Shown piece after piece: positions 1-6,545 of a stretch of DNA of 7,422 bases. The DNA is taken from positions 1-7,422 of the forward strand of contig JABWBL010000159.1 in NCBI GenBank assembly GCA_013360535.1, in the 5' to 3' direction. Source of the DNA: Planctomycetaceae bacterium (GTDB taxonomy: Bacteria; Planctomycetota; UBA1135; GCA-002686595). How positions within the stretch are numbered: the first letter of the stretch is position 1; every line of letters starts with the position of its first letter. A program made the position numbers and the translations under genes. A model generated the notes under the pieces. It searched no databases and had not been told where the DNA came from. It saw nothing but the letters and a program-made list of their open reading frames with translations.

Positions 1-1782
1 GCCGCCCCGAGCGCGACGTCGCTCGCCGCGAGCACGCTGCTCGGCTTCGCCGAAGTGCCGCCGAGCGCGGCCGACACCCTCGTGGTCCCGCCGGGCTACA
101 CGTGGGACGTGCTGCTGCCTTGGGGCACTCCTCTGTTCTCTTCGGTCGCCGCTTTCCAGACGGACGCGTCCAACAACTCGGCCGATCAGGAAGGTCAGGT
201 GGGCTTCAACCACGACGGCCTGCACTACTTCCCGCTCGGCACGGGGCCGGCTGCCAACGACCGCGGCCTGCTCGCGATGAACCACGAGTACACCGACGCG
301 AGCCAGATCTACACCGCGGCCCAAGGCTCGGCCATCACCAACGATGCCGCGGGCGCGGAGAAGGTCGCCAAGGCGCTCGCCGGACACGGAGTGACGATCG
401 CCGAGGTGACTCGCGGGCCGCTCGGCCAGTGGACGCACGTCGTCGACTCGCCCTACAACCGCCGCATCACGGGCACGACGCCGATGGCCTTCGTCGGGCC
501 GGTCGACGCCTCCCACCCGCTGCTGCAGTCGGCGCTCGTCGCCCAGCCGCTGGGCACGCTCAACAACTGCGCGCACGGCTTCACGCCGTGGGGCACGTAC
601 CTGACCTGCGAGGAGAACTGGAACGGCTACTTCGGGACCGCCGCCGCCGGCTGGGTGGCGACGCCGCTCGAGGCGCGCTACGGCCTGACCAAGACGGGCT
701 TCGGCTACAACTGGCACGTCGCGTCGCCGCGTTTCGATCTCGACCTCAACCGCAACGAGCCCAACCGCTTCGGCTGGGTGGTCGAGGTGGACCCGCACAA
801 CCCCGACTCGGTCCCGACCAAGCGCACGTGGCTCGGCCGCTTCAAGCACGAAGGCGCCACGGTCACCGTCTCCAACGGCCGCGCCTGCGTCTACAGCGGT
901 GACGACGAGAACGGCGAGTACCTCTACAAGTTCGTGAGCCGCAGCCCGTGGCCGGACATGGTGGCGCAGGGCCGGAGCCCGCTCGACAGCGGCATGCTGT
1001 ACGTCGCGCGCTTCAACGCCGACGGCACCGGCCGCTGGATCCCGCTCCAGTGGAACCGCGGTCCGCTCACGCCGGCCAACGGCTGGATCGATCAGGCCGA
1101 TGTCCTGATCCGCACGCGCCAGGCAGCGGATGCGGTCGGCGCCACGCGCCTGCACAGGCCCGAGTGGGTCACCGAAAACCCGCTCACGCAGGACATCTTC
1201 GTGACGCTGACCAACGGGTCGGGCAACAACTCCGTCGTCAACAGCAACCGCGACCCCAACCCTTACGGCCACATCGTCAAGCTGCGCGAGCCCTTCGGCG
1301 ACCACACGCGCGTCAACTTCACGTGGAGCGTGTTCCTGATCGCCGGTGACTCGCAGTACGACCCGACCGTGCCCGCGACCCAGTCGCTGTTCGGTTCGCC
1401 CGACGGCATCTGGTGCGATCCCCAGGGGCGGCTTTGGATCCAGACCGACATCTCCAACTCGTCGCAGAACCGCGCGGACCGCGGCTACGACCGCATCGGC
1501 AACAACCAGATGCTGGCGGCCGACCCCGCGACGGGCGAGCTGAAGCGCTTCCTCACCGGCCCGCGCGGCTGCGAGGTCACCGGCGTCATCACGACTCCCG
1601 ACCAGCGCACGATGTTCGTCAACATCCAGCACCCCGGCGAGTCGACGAGCTACTGGAACGGCCTCAACGGCACGCCCAGCACCACCAACCCGTCGACCGT
1701 GAGCTCGTGGCCCTTCGGCGGCCGTCCGCGCCCGACCACGGTCGTCGTGCGCAAGCTCGATGGTGGCGTGATCGGCACCTGA
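1..1782 (+). CDS. phoX: PhoX-family (DUF839) phosphatase, 5' end cut off by the window edge
   Basis: The frame is open from base 1 and ends at TGA 1780-1782, giving about 593 visible codons. A GTG at 55 is in frame but is not the true start, because the codons before it already match the family (LLGFAEVP, then VVPPGYTWDVLLPWGTPL). The real start and probable export signal lie to the left. Family hallmarks seen: the NNCAHGFTPWGTYLTCEEN block (bases 562-618), whose first Cys (568-570) corresponds to the cysteine that bridges the two irons in Pseudomonas PhoX; RFKHEGA (about 838-858); YSGDDENGEYLYKF (about 892-933); and a late SPDGIWCDPQGRLW blade motif followed by PFGGRPRPTTVVVRK at the C-terminus. 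Characterised PhoX enzymes are Tat-exported, monomeric Fe/Ca-dependent alkaline phosphatases that release phosphate from organic esters in the periplasm. That role is inferred here; DUF839 also contains members of unproven activity. No Pho box can be judged because the promoter is outside the window. The C-terminus looks intact. Confidence 0.9.
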   Translation, partial: AAPSATSLAASTLLGFAEVPPSAADTLVVPPGYTWDVLLPWGTPLFSSVAAFQTDASNNSADQEGQVGFNHDGLHYFPLGTGPAANDRGLLAMNHEYTDASQIYTAAQGSAITNDAAGAEKVAKALAGHGVTIAEVTRGPLGQWTHVVDSPYNRRITGTTPMAFVGPVDASHPLLQSALVAQPLGTLNNCAHGFTPWGTYLTCEENWNGYFGTAAAGWVATPLEARYGLTKTGFGYNWHVASPRFDLDLNRNEPNRFGWVVEVDPHNPDSVPTKRTWLGRFKHEGATVTVSNGRACVYSGDDENGEYLYKFVSRSPWPDMVAQGRSPLDSGMLYVARFNADGTGRWIPLQWNRGPLTPANGWIDQADVLIRTRQAADAVGATRLHRPEWVTENPLTQDIFVTLTNGSGNNSVVNSNRDPNPYGHIVKLREPFGDHTRVNFTWSVFLIAGDSQYDPTVPATQSLFGSPDGIWCDPQGRLWIQTDISNSSQNRADRGYDRIGNNQMLAADPATGELKRFLTGPRGCEVTGVITTPDQRTMFVNIQHPGESTSYWNGLNGTPSTTNPSTVSSWPFGGRPRPTTVVVRKLDGGVIGT

Positions 1783-1799
1783 GACGAACGGGTCGTTCT

Positions 1800-1838
1800 C
1801 GACGCTCCCGCTCCGGCCCGTCCGGTGCGGGAGCGTCG
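1800..1838. terminator. Perfect 12-bp hairpin between convergent genes, probable bidirectional terminator
   Basis: CGACGCTCCCGC (1800-1811) is exactly complementary to GCGGGAGCGTCG (1827-1838). The 15-nt loop can itself form a 4-bp CCGG/CCGG stem (1813-1816 with 1822-1825). It starts 18 bp after the phosphatase stop and ends 40 bp before the end of the convergent yebC gene, so it is placed to stop both transcripts. Neither side has a run of Ts, so it is not a canonical intrinsic terminator; a U-tract-poor terminator is plausible in such GC-rich DNA. Confidence 0.65.
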
Positions 1839-1878
1839 GTCTCTGTGGGGAACGCGCGGGTCCGGCACCCGCAGGCGC

Positions 1879-2589
1879 TCACGCGAGCGCCGTGTAGATG
1901 CGGTGGCAGTCGTCGTGGTCGTCGATCGCCTCGAGGAACTCCTCGACGGTCGTGCGCGCCTCGGCCGACAGCTCGACCTTGTCCTTGGGGCGATAGCCCA
2001 TCTCGAACGTCGTCACCTTCCAGCCCGCGGCCTTGAGCGCGCGCGCGACGGCATCGAGGTCGGCCGGCTCGGTGAAGAAGCGTGCGCCGCAGTGGTCCTC
2101 CGGCGTGTCCTCGAGCGCCTCGACGTCCTGCGCACCGGCCTCGATCGCCGCGCTCTCGCGGTCGAGCGACGCATCGGCGTGCGTGGCCTCGATCGTGCCG
2201 ACGTGGTCGAACAGGAACAGCACCTTCGCGCCGAACTGGCCGTCGCGGAACAGCGAGCGCATGTCGGGCGCCGTGCGGTTGCGGTTGTCGGTCAGGCACT
2301 CGACGATCACCGGCACCTTGTTGGGCGCCATGCCCTCGAACGTGACGAGCTCGAGCTGCGCGCCATCCGCGCCGCCGCCGCTCGCCTTCTTGATCGCGCG
2401 CGTGATCACGTCGTTCGACACCGAGGCCTTGCGCGCGGCCTCGACAGCCACTTCCAGCCGCGCGTTCATCGCCGGGTCCGGCGCACCGAGCTTGGCGGCG
2501 ACGGTGATCTCGCGCACGAGCTTGGTCGTGATCTTGGCGCGCTTGTTGGCGTTGATCTCGCGCTTCTTTTGCAGCCACTGGCGGCCCAT
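1879..2589 (-). CDS. yebC: YebC/PmpR (TACO1-like) family protein
   Basis: 236 residues, the usual length for the family. Start ATG is at 2589-2587 and stop TGA at 1881-1879. The start is fixed by a GAAGGGA ribosome binding site 6 nt upstream and by the family N-terminus; the same frame stays open further upstream only by GC-driven lack of stops. Recognisable motifs: the basic N-terminal helical domain with KITTKLVREITVAAKLG (residues 19-35) and PDPAMNARL (38-45); AIKKASGGG (65-73); the highly conserved VECLTDNRNRT (96-106); FFTEPADL (171-178); and an acidic C-terminal helix EEFLEAIDDHDD (216-227). YebC proteins act in the cytoplasm. They were first described as transcriptional regulators (PmpR); more recent work and the mitochondrial TACO1 homologue link them to ribosome function and translation. 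The N-terminus reads MGRQW rather than the common MAGHSKW, which recalls the YeeN-like branch. It probably has its own promoter just behind the beta-helix gene. Confidence 0.93.
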   Translation of the reverse strand: MGRQWLQKKREINANKRAKITTKLVREITVAAKLGAPDPAMNARLEVAVEAARKASVSNDVITRAIKKASGGGADGAQLELVTFEGMAPNKVPVIVECLTDNRNRTAPDMRSLFRDGQFGAKVLFLFDHVGTIEATHADASLDRESAAIEAGAQDVEALEDTPEDHCGARFFTEPADLDAVARALKAAGWKVTTFEMGYRPKDKVELSAEARTTVEEFLEAIDDHDDCHRIYTALA

Positions 2590-2595
2590 CGTGGG

Positions 2596-2602
2596 TCCCT
2601 TC
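2596..2602 (-). promoter_or_regulatory. Ribosome binding site of yebC
   Basis: On the minus strand this reads GAAGGGA, 6 nt before ATG 2589. It decides the start of yebC within a longer open frame. Confidence 0.7.
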
Positions 2603-2655
2603 GTCGGTGTGAGGCTTTCGGAGCCGCGCTCGCCGGATGCGAACGCGGGCCGAGA

Positions 2656-2661
2656 ATGATA
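2656..2661 (-). promoter_or_regulatory. Possible -10 box for yebC
   Basis: On the minus strand the motif TATCAT is an AT-rich island in the 98-bp, otherwise very GC-rich gap between the beta-helix stop codon (2688) and the yebC start. It would place transcription start about 60 nt before ATG. No convincing -35 element is seen 17 nt further upstream (AGGCGG), so this is tentative. The rest of the gap holds no clear terminator or gene. Confidence 0.35.
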
Positions 2662-2687
2662 GCCGCGCCGCGCGCGCTCCGCCTCGC

Positions 2688-3998
2688 CTAGGGCCGCTCC
2701 CAGGCGCCGAGATCGAGCGCCGCACCGAGCAGGCGCGTCGTGCCGTCGAGGTCGATCGGAATGCGCTCGAGCACGTTGCCATCGTCGTCGACGTCCGTCG
2801 CGTCGAAGGGCAGGCGCGCGAAGTCGCCCGCGTCGACGGCCGGCGAGTCCGGACGCAGGCGCAGGTCCTTGGCGCGCACGTTGACGAAGCGCGGATTGAG
2901 GCCGGTGACACCCGGACCCGCCTGTCCCGGTGCGATCGAGTTCCAGCAGCTCAGCGTGCCGAAAATGTCCTGATTCGAAGGCCCGCGGTTGTGGAATACG
3001 ATCGAGTTCTCGAGCCAGCACACGGCCGGAACTTGCGTCGTCGTCTGCGCAAAGATGCCGCCACCGCCAGCGGATGCGGCGTTGAGCGCGATCGTGCAAC
3101 TGGAGAGGTAGGCCTTGCCCGAGGAGAAGGCCGAGCCGCCGAGGTACAGCGCTCCACCGCTGCCGCCGGCACGGTTCTCGCGGAACAGACAGCCGACGAA
3201 ACCGAGGAACGGGCGTCCCGTCGTGTCGACCGACATCGAGGCGCCATGGAACGCGCCGCCGTGGCTGCCGGAGCGGTTGTTGACGAACTCGCACAGGTCG
3301 ATGCGCGCCTGCGAGGCCTGCAGCGAGATCGCACCGCCGATGCCGGTCGCCTCGTTGTCCTCGAAGATGCAGTCGCTGAACTGAACACCGGCGAGTTGCC
3401 CGTAGATCGCGCCGCCGCGCGAGCTCGAGTGGTGGTCGATGCGCGAGTGGCGCAGGCGCAGCCCAGAGCCCTGGAAGATGTCGGGGTCGATCGAGATCTG
3501 CCCGATGCTCAGCAAGATCCCGGCGCCGTTGGGTTCCGCGCTGCCGAGCGCGTTGCCACCCGTGATGCGGAAGCCGTCGATCGTGACCGCGCCCCAGGTC
3601 TCGACCACGTGGTAGCAGTTGTCGCCCGCAAGGCCCGGCACGCCGATGTCGCCGGAGAGCACCGTCTGGTCGAAGAGGCCCGCGCGCTGGTCCACGGACG
3701 GCTCGCCGCCGGCGAAGCCGCCGAAGAGCTTGAGGTCGCGCGGCACGAAGAAACGCGCCATCCGCGGGTCTCCCGCAGGCGGCAGCGCCGGCGTGTAGAG
3801 GCCGTCGGCGACCCAGATCTCGTCGAAGCGCTGCGCCACTTCGAGCGCGTCGTCGAGCGTCGTGAAGGCGCTCGCCCAGCTCGATCCATCGCCACCTGCG
3901 GCAGCGCTCGCATCGACGAACCACGTCGACTGCGCGCGCGCGGCGCCGGCCAGCGTCAGGGACAGGATCACGGAACGCACGAGCGATCGATGCAGCAT
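2688..3998 (-). CDS. Secreted right-handed beta-helix protein
   Basis: 436 residues. ATG at 3998-3996 is preferred over the in-frame start at 4052 because a near-perfect AAGGAGGAG lies 8 nt upstream and the protein then opens with a clean Sec signal peptide: positive start (HRSLVR), hydrophobic VILSLTLAGAA, cleavage near ARA-Q (about residue 22/23). The mature protein begins with WFVDASAAAGGDGSSWASAF (25-44), then TLDDAL and IWVADGLYTP (61-70), a motif common in secreted beta-helix and pectate-lyase-like proteins. Residues ~140-340 carry repeated coils of the pattern xCxF..N.A...GGA: DCIFEDNEATGIGGA, LCEFVNNRSGSHGGA, GCLFRENRAGGSGGA. The C-terminus shows the usual closing block: NPRFVN, LRLRPDSPAVDAGDF, an acidic DATDVDDDGN stretch that could bind calcium, and LDLGAWERP. 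No membrane anchor, PEP-CTERM or lyase active site was recognised. It is probably an extracellular or surface structural, adhesive or carbohydrate-binding protein; the substrate is unknown. Confidence 0.85.
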   Translation of the reverse strand: MLHRSLVRSVILSLTLAGAARAQSTWFVDASAAAGGDGSSWASAFTTLDDALEVAQRFDEIWVADGLYTPALPPAGDPRMARFFVPRDLKLFGGFAGGEPSVDQRAGLFDQTVLSGDIGVPGLAGDNCYHVVETWGAVTIDGFRITGGNALGSAEPNGAGILLSIGQISIDPDIFQGSGLRLRHSRIDHHSSSRGGAIYGQLAGVQFSDCIFEDNEATGIGGAISLQASQARIDLCEFVNNRSGSHGGAFHGASMSVDTTGRPFLGFVGCLFRENRAGGSGGALYLGGSAFSSGKAYLSSCTIALNAASAGGGGIFAQTTTQVPAVCWLENSIVFHNRGPSNQDIFGTLSCWNSIAPGQAGPGVTGLNPRFVNVRAKDLRLRPDSPAVDAGDFARLPFDATDVDDDGNVLERIPIDLDGTTRLLGAALDLGAWERP

Positions 3999-4006
3999 GG
4001 GAAGGG

Positions 4007-4015
4007 CTCCTCCTT
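4007..4015 (-). promoter_or_regulatory. Strong Shine-Dalgarno of the beta-helix gene
   Basis: On the minus strand this reads AAGGAGGAG, ending 8 nt before ATG 3998. It is the best ribosome binding site in the window and fixes the start of the beta-helix gene. Confidence 0.85.
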
Positions 4016-4024
4016 GTCCAGCCC

Positions 4025-4030
4025 ATGCTA
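4025..4030 (-). promoter_or_regulatory. Possible -10 box of the beta-helix gene
   Basis: On the minus strand TAGCAT lies about 10 nt before the strong Shine-Dalgarno, predicting a leader of roughly 20 nt. The -35 region (CGTGCG at a 17-bp spacing) does not match the consensus, so either an activator or an alternative sigma factor would be needed, or the call is wrong. Confidence 0.4.
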
Positions 4031-4040
4031 GTCCGACCTC

Positions 4041-4050
4041 GCGAATTCGC
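4041..4050. repeat. 10-bp perfect palindrome in the divergent control region
   Basis: GCGAATTCGC is its own reverse complement and sits in what would be the spacer and -35 region of the beta-helix promoter, a usual place for an operator. Such palindromes do occur by chance several times in a window of this size, so position is the main argument. Confidence 0.35.
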
Positions 4051-4056
4051 ACGGAG

Positions 4057-4079
4057 CGCCCCCGAATCCTTTGGGGGCG
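4057..4079. repeat. 7-bp hairpin in the divergent intergenic region
   Basis: CGCCCCC (4057-4063) pairs exactly with GGGGGCG (4073-4079) across a 9-nt loop. It lies between the two divergent promoters, so a terminator role is unlikely unless it insulates antisense read-through. Its left arm overlaps the longer-range inverted repeat 4061-4069/4103-4111, so the two pairings are mutually exclusive. Confidence 0.3.
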
Positions 4080-4111
4080 GGTCTCGCCGACGTGGGCACC
4101 ATGGATTCGGG
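4061..4111. repeat. 9-bp inverted repeat, candidate operator upstream of the aminotransferase
   Basis: CCCGAATCC (4061-4069) and GGATTCGGG (4103-4111) are exact reverse complements 33 bp apart. The right arm coincides with the position of the -35 element for the -10 box at 4126. The core CGAATYC also resembles half of the palindrome at 4041-4050, so one regulator could recognise all three sites. This is inference from sequence only. Confidence 0.35.
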
Positions 4112-4125
4112 CGGGAAGTCCGCGC

Positions 4126-4131
4126 TAGTCT
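4126..4131 (+). promoter_or_regulatory. Probable -10 box giving a leaderless aminotransferase mRNA
   Basis: TAGTCT ends 7 nt before ATG 4139, exactly where a -10 element would put the transcription start on the A of the start codon. The bases between (CGCGCCC) contain no Shine-Dalgarno, and none is seen further upstream at a usable distance. The two facts together support leaderless translation. Confidence 0.45.
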
Positions 4132-4138
4132 CGCGCCC

Positions 4139-5389
4139 ATGAACAAGCGCGAGTTCCTGCAGGGATTTGGCGGCTTCACTCTGGCGGCGCTGGTGGGCGA
4201 GAGCGCCTGGGCGCGCTGGTCGGAGATGCCGGCGGCGCAGCTCGCGCAAGAGGACGAGTTCTGGCGTGCGCTGCGCGGCCAGTACCGGGCGCCCGACGAC
4301 ATCGTGCAGCTCGAGAACGGCTACTACTCGATGATGGCGCGGCCGGTGCTCGAGGCCTACCTCGGCCACCTGCGCGCGCTGAACGTCGAGAGCTCGCGCT
4401 ACATGCGCACCAACGCCGAGGAGGACAACCTGCGCGCGCGCAAGGCGCTCGCCCGGGCCGCGGGGTGCTCCCACGAGGAGCTCGTCGTCACGCGCAACAC
4501 CACCGAGTCGCTCGACCTCGTGATCGCGGGCCACGACTGGAAGCCCGGCGACGAGGCCGTGATGGCGGAGACCGACTACGGAGCGATGCTCGACATGTTC
4601 GAGCAGGAGGCGCGGCGCCACGGGCTCGTGAACAAGCGCGTGCCGCTGCCGCTCGATCCCCGTTCGGACGAGGAGCTCGTCGAGCTCTACGCGAGCGCCA
4701 TCACTCCGCGCACGAAGCTGCTGATGGTCTGCCACGTCGCCAACATCACGGGACAGGTGCTGCCGGTCGCGAAGATCTGCGCGATGGCGCGCTCCAAGGG
4801 CGTCGCGACGCTCGTCGACGGCGCGCACGCGTTTGCGCAGCTCGAGTTCCGCCTCGACGAGCTCGGCTGCGACTACTACGGCACCAGCTTGCACAAATGG
4901 CTTGGTTGTCCGCTCGGCGCGGGCTTCCTCTACGTGCGTCGCGAGCGCATCCCCGGCCTCTGGCCGCTGTTCGCGTCCTCGCCGAAGCCCGCCGACGACA
5001 TCACGCGCCTCAACCACACCGGGACGTTGCCCTGCGCGACGCTGCTCGCCATCCACGACGCGCTCGCGTTCCACGAGCAGATCGGCGTCGCCCGCAAGGA
5101 AGCGCGCCTGCGGCACCTGCAGGGCTACTGGACCTCGCGCGTGCGTGGGCTCGCGAAGGTGCGCCTCAACACTCCCAGCGCTCCCGCTCGCACCTGCGGC
5201 ATCGCCAACGTCGGCCTCGAAGGCCTCGCGCCGTCCGAGCTCGCGCGCCAGCTCCTCGAGCGTTTCGGCATCTACACCGTCGCGATCGACCGCGCGAATG
5301 TGCAAGGTGTGCGCGTGACGCCGCACCTCTACACGACCGAGGCCGACCTCGACAAGCTCGTCGCCGCGCTGCGGGAGCTGGCGGGTTGA
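4139..5389 (+). CDS. Class V PLP-dependent aminotransferase-like enzyme with Tat-like N-terminus
   Basis: 416 residues, start ATG 4139, stop TGA 5387-5389. The frame is open further left but family similarity and the signal-like N-terminus favour this ATG. The fold-type I PLP core is complete: RNTTESLDL (119-127, phosphate-binding loop), HVANITGQVLPV (199-210), LVDGAHAFAQLEF (225-237) with Asp227 expected to contact the pyridine nitrogen, and TSLHKWLGCPLGAGFLYV (249-266) with Lys253 as the Schiff-base lysine. The family includes cysteine desulfurases, isopenicillin-N-epimerase-like enzymes and C-S lyases; the substrate cannot be assigned. The N-terminus NKREFLQGFGGFTLAALVGESAWA resembles a Tat signal, with Lys-Arg in place of Arg-Arg and a possible AxA cleavage after residue 25. 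PLP enzymes folded with cofactor could be exported this way, but export is inferred. The sensor kinase follows after 25 bp, so the two probably share an mRNA. There is no ribosome binding site; see the -10 box at 4126. Confidence 0.9.
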   Translation: MNKREFLQGFGGFTLAALVGESAWARWSEMPAAQLAQEDEFWRALRGQYRAPDDIVQLENGYYSMMARPVLEAYLGHLRALNVESSRYMRTNAEEDNLRARKALARAAGCSHEELVVTRNTTESLDLVIAGHDWKPGDEAVMAETDYGAMLDMFEQEARRHGLVNKRVPLPLDPRSDEELVELYASAITPRTKLLMVCHVANITGQVLPVAKICAMARSKGVATLVDGAHAFAQLEFRLDELGCDYYGTSLHKWLGCPLGAGFLYVRRERIPGLWPLFASSPKPADDITRLNHTGTLPCATLLAIHDALAFHEQIGVARKEARLRHLQGYWTSRVRGLAKVRLNTPSAPARTCGIANVGLEGLAPSELARQLLERFGIYTVAIDRANVQGVRVTPHLYTTEADLDKLVAALRELAG

Positions 5390-5400
5390 CACGAGTGGGC

Positions 5401-5406
5401 GGAGAG
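5401..5406 (+). promoter_or_regulatory. Ribosome binding site of the sensor kinase
   Basis: GGAGAG lies 8 nt before GTG 5415 and supports that non-ATG start. It sits in the 25-bp gap after the aminotransferase stop codon, consistent with translational independence inside one operon. Confidence 0.6.
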
Positions 5407-5414
5407 ACGGCAAC

Positions 5415-6545
5415 GTGACCACGATCTGGTGGAGTGCGGACGGAGCGAGTCTCGAGCTCGAGCGCGTCTCGCTCGACGCCGCGTCGGCCTTGGGCTGGAC
5501 GTCGGAGGACTGGCTGCGGACGCGCTCGCTGCTCGCCGCGGTCCATCCCGACGACCGGGCCGAGCTCGAGCGACTGCTGCGCTCGGTCGTCGCGAGCCTC
5601 GGTCACGCCGAACGCACGCTGCGCTTCGTGGGCTCAGACGCCCAACCCGTCGTCCTGCGCGTCTTCGCCCGTGCCCTGCAGCGCTCCGCGGAGCAGCGCG
5701 GGATCGAAGGCGTGCTGTTGCACGTGCAGCCGGGGACCGAGGACCTCGAGCGCCTGATGGCGGAGCACGAGCGCGTCGCCGCGATCCTCGACGGCACGCG
5801 CGCCGGCACGTGGGAATGGAACGTGCAGACCGGCGAGACGGTCTTCAACGAGCGCTGGGCCTCGATGCTCGGCTACACGCTGGCCGAGCTCGCTCCGACG
5901 AGCCTCGAGACGTGGAGCACGCTCACGCATCCCGACGACATCGAGCGCGCGCTGCGCGAGGTCGAACGCCACTTCTCCGGTGAGCTCGACTACTACGAGT
6001 GCGAGATGCGCATGCGGCACCGCGCGGGACACTGGGTGTGGATCCTCGACCGCGGGCGCATCAAGACGCGCACGCCCGACGGCCGTCCGCAGCTGGTGTT
6101 CGGCACGCACACGGATGTCTCCTCCGCGCACCGCAGCGCCGACGAGGCGCGCGAGAGCGCGCGCATGCTCGCTGGTCTCGCCCGGCTGCAGCGCGACTTC
6201 CTGATCGAGCCGCAGCCTCGGCGTTCCCTCGACGCGATGCTCGAGTTCCTGCTCGAGATCTCGCACAGCGCCTACGGCTTCATCGGCGAGGTGCACCGGC
6301 GCCCGGACGGCACGCCGTTCCTGAAGACGCACGCGCTCACGAACATCGCCTGGGACGACGCGACACGCGAGCTCTTCCAGCGCAGCGCGGCGCAGGGCCT
6401 CGAGTTCTCGAACCTGCACACGCTGTTCGGCGCGGTGCTCTCGACACGCGCTCCGGTGCTCTCGAACTCGCCGCACAGCACCCGCGCGCGAGCGGCACTC
6501 CGGCCGGCCATCCGCCGCTGGACGCGTTCCTCGGCCTGCCGCTGA
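5415..6545 (+). CDS. Sensor histidine kinase, N-terminal part (PAS-PAS-GAF), interrupted by a frameshift
   Basis: 376 codons from GTG 5415 to TGA 6543-6545; only about the first 355 are native. Domains: a degenerate PAS (about 5-108, with WTSEDWLRTRSLLAAVHPDDR); a clear PAS plus PAC (about 123-237, with GTWEWNVQTGETVFNERW, MLGYTLAEL, LTHPDDIERAL, MRMRHRAGHWVWILDRG, VFGTHTDVS); a short helical linker; then a GAF domain from about 270 (LLEISHSAYGFIGEV). There is no signal peptide or membrane segment, so it should be a cytoplasmic sensor; the ligand is unknown. At codon 355 (AGC 6477-6479) the GAF domain loses its frame: the remaining residues to 6545 are Arg/Ala-rich and unlike the family. The rest of the domain continues in the frame one base back, from 6480. 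Adding one G between 6479 and 6480 would give Asp-Pro-Arg and rejoin the protein. It probably forms an operon with the upstream aminotransferase. Confidence 0.85.
   Translation: MTTIWWSADGASLELERVSLDAASALGWTSEDWLRTRSLLAAVHPDDRAELERLLRSVVASLGHAERTLRFVGSDAQPVVLRVFARALQRSAEQRGIEGVLLHVQPGTEDLERLMAEHERVAAILDGTRAGTWEWNVQTGETVFNERWASMLGYTLAELAPTSLETWSTLTHPDDIERALREVERHFSGELDYYECEMRMRHRAGHWVWILDRGRIKTRTPDGRPQLVFGTHTDVSSAHRSADEARESARMLAGLARLQRDFLIEPQPRRSLDAMLEFLLEISHSAYGFIGEVHRRPDGTPFLKTHALTNIAWDDATRELFQRSAAQGLEFSNLHTLFGAVLSTRAPVLSNSPHSTRARAALRPAIRRWTRSSACR

Noticed and set aside
55..57. GTG as the start of the phosphatase gene
   Set aside because: The codons to its left are in frame, stop-free to base 1 and match the family, so the gene begins outside the window.
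2637..4031. 464-codon plus-strand open frame opposite the beta-helix gene
   Set aside because: Composition is Arg/Glu/Ala/Val-rich with no domain; the minus-strand frame has a signal peptide, strong ribosome binding site and recognisable repeats.
4025..4138. Earlier in-frame start at 4025 for the aminotransferase
   Set aside because: The extra 38 residues have no family similarity, would hide the signal-like N-terminus and would run through the divergent promoter region.
1879..4302. 807-codon minus-strand open frame spanning yebC and much of the beta-helix gene
   Set aside because: Only the last 236 codons (yebC) are real. The upstream part is Arg/Ala-rich shadow sequence antisense or out of frame to the beta-helix gene, kept open by the high GC content.
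4028..5422. 464-codon minus-strand open frame opposite the aminotransferase
   Set aside because: It mirrors the codon bias of the plus-strand gene, which has a complete PLP-enzyme motif set; there is no independent support.
6470..6500. Programmed -1 ribosomal frameshifting in the kinase
   Set aside because: There is no standard slippery heptamer at the site where the family alignment needs the shift, and a missing base explains the break exactly.
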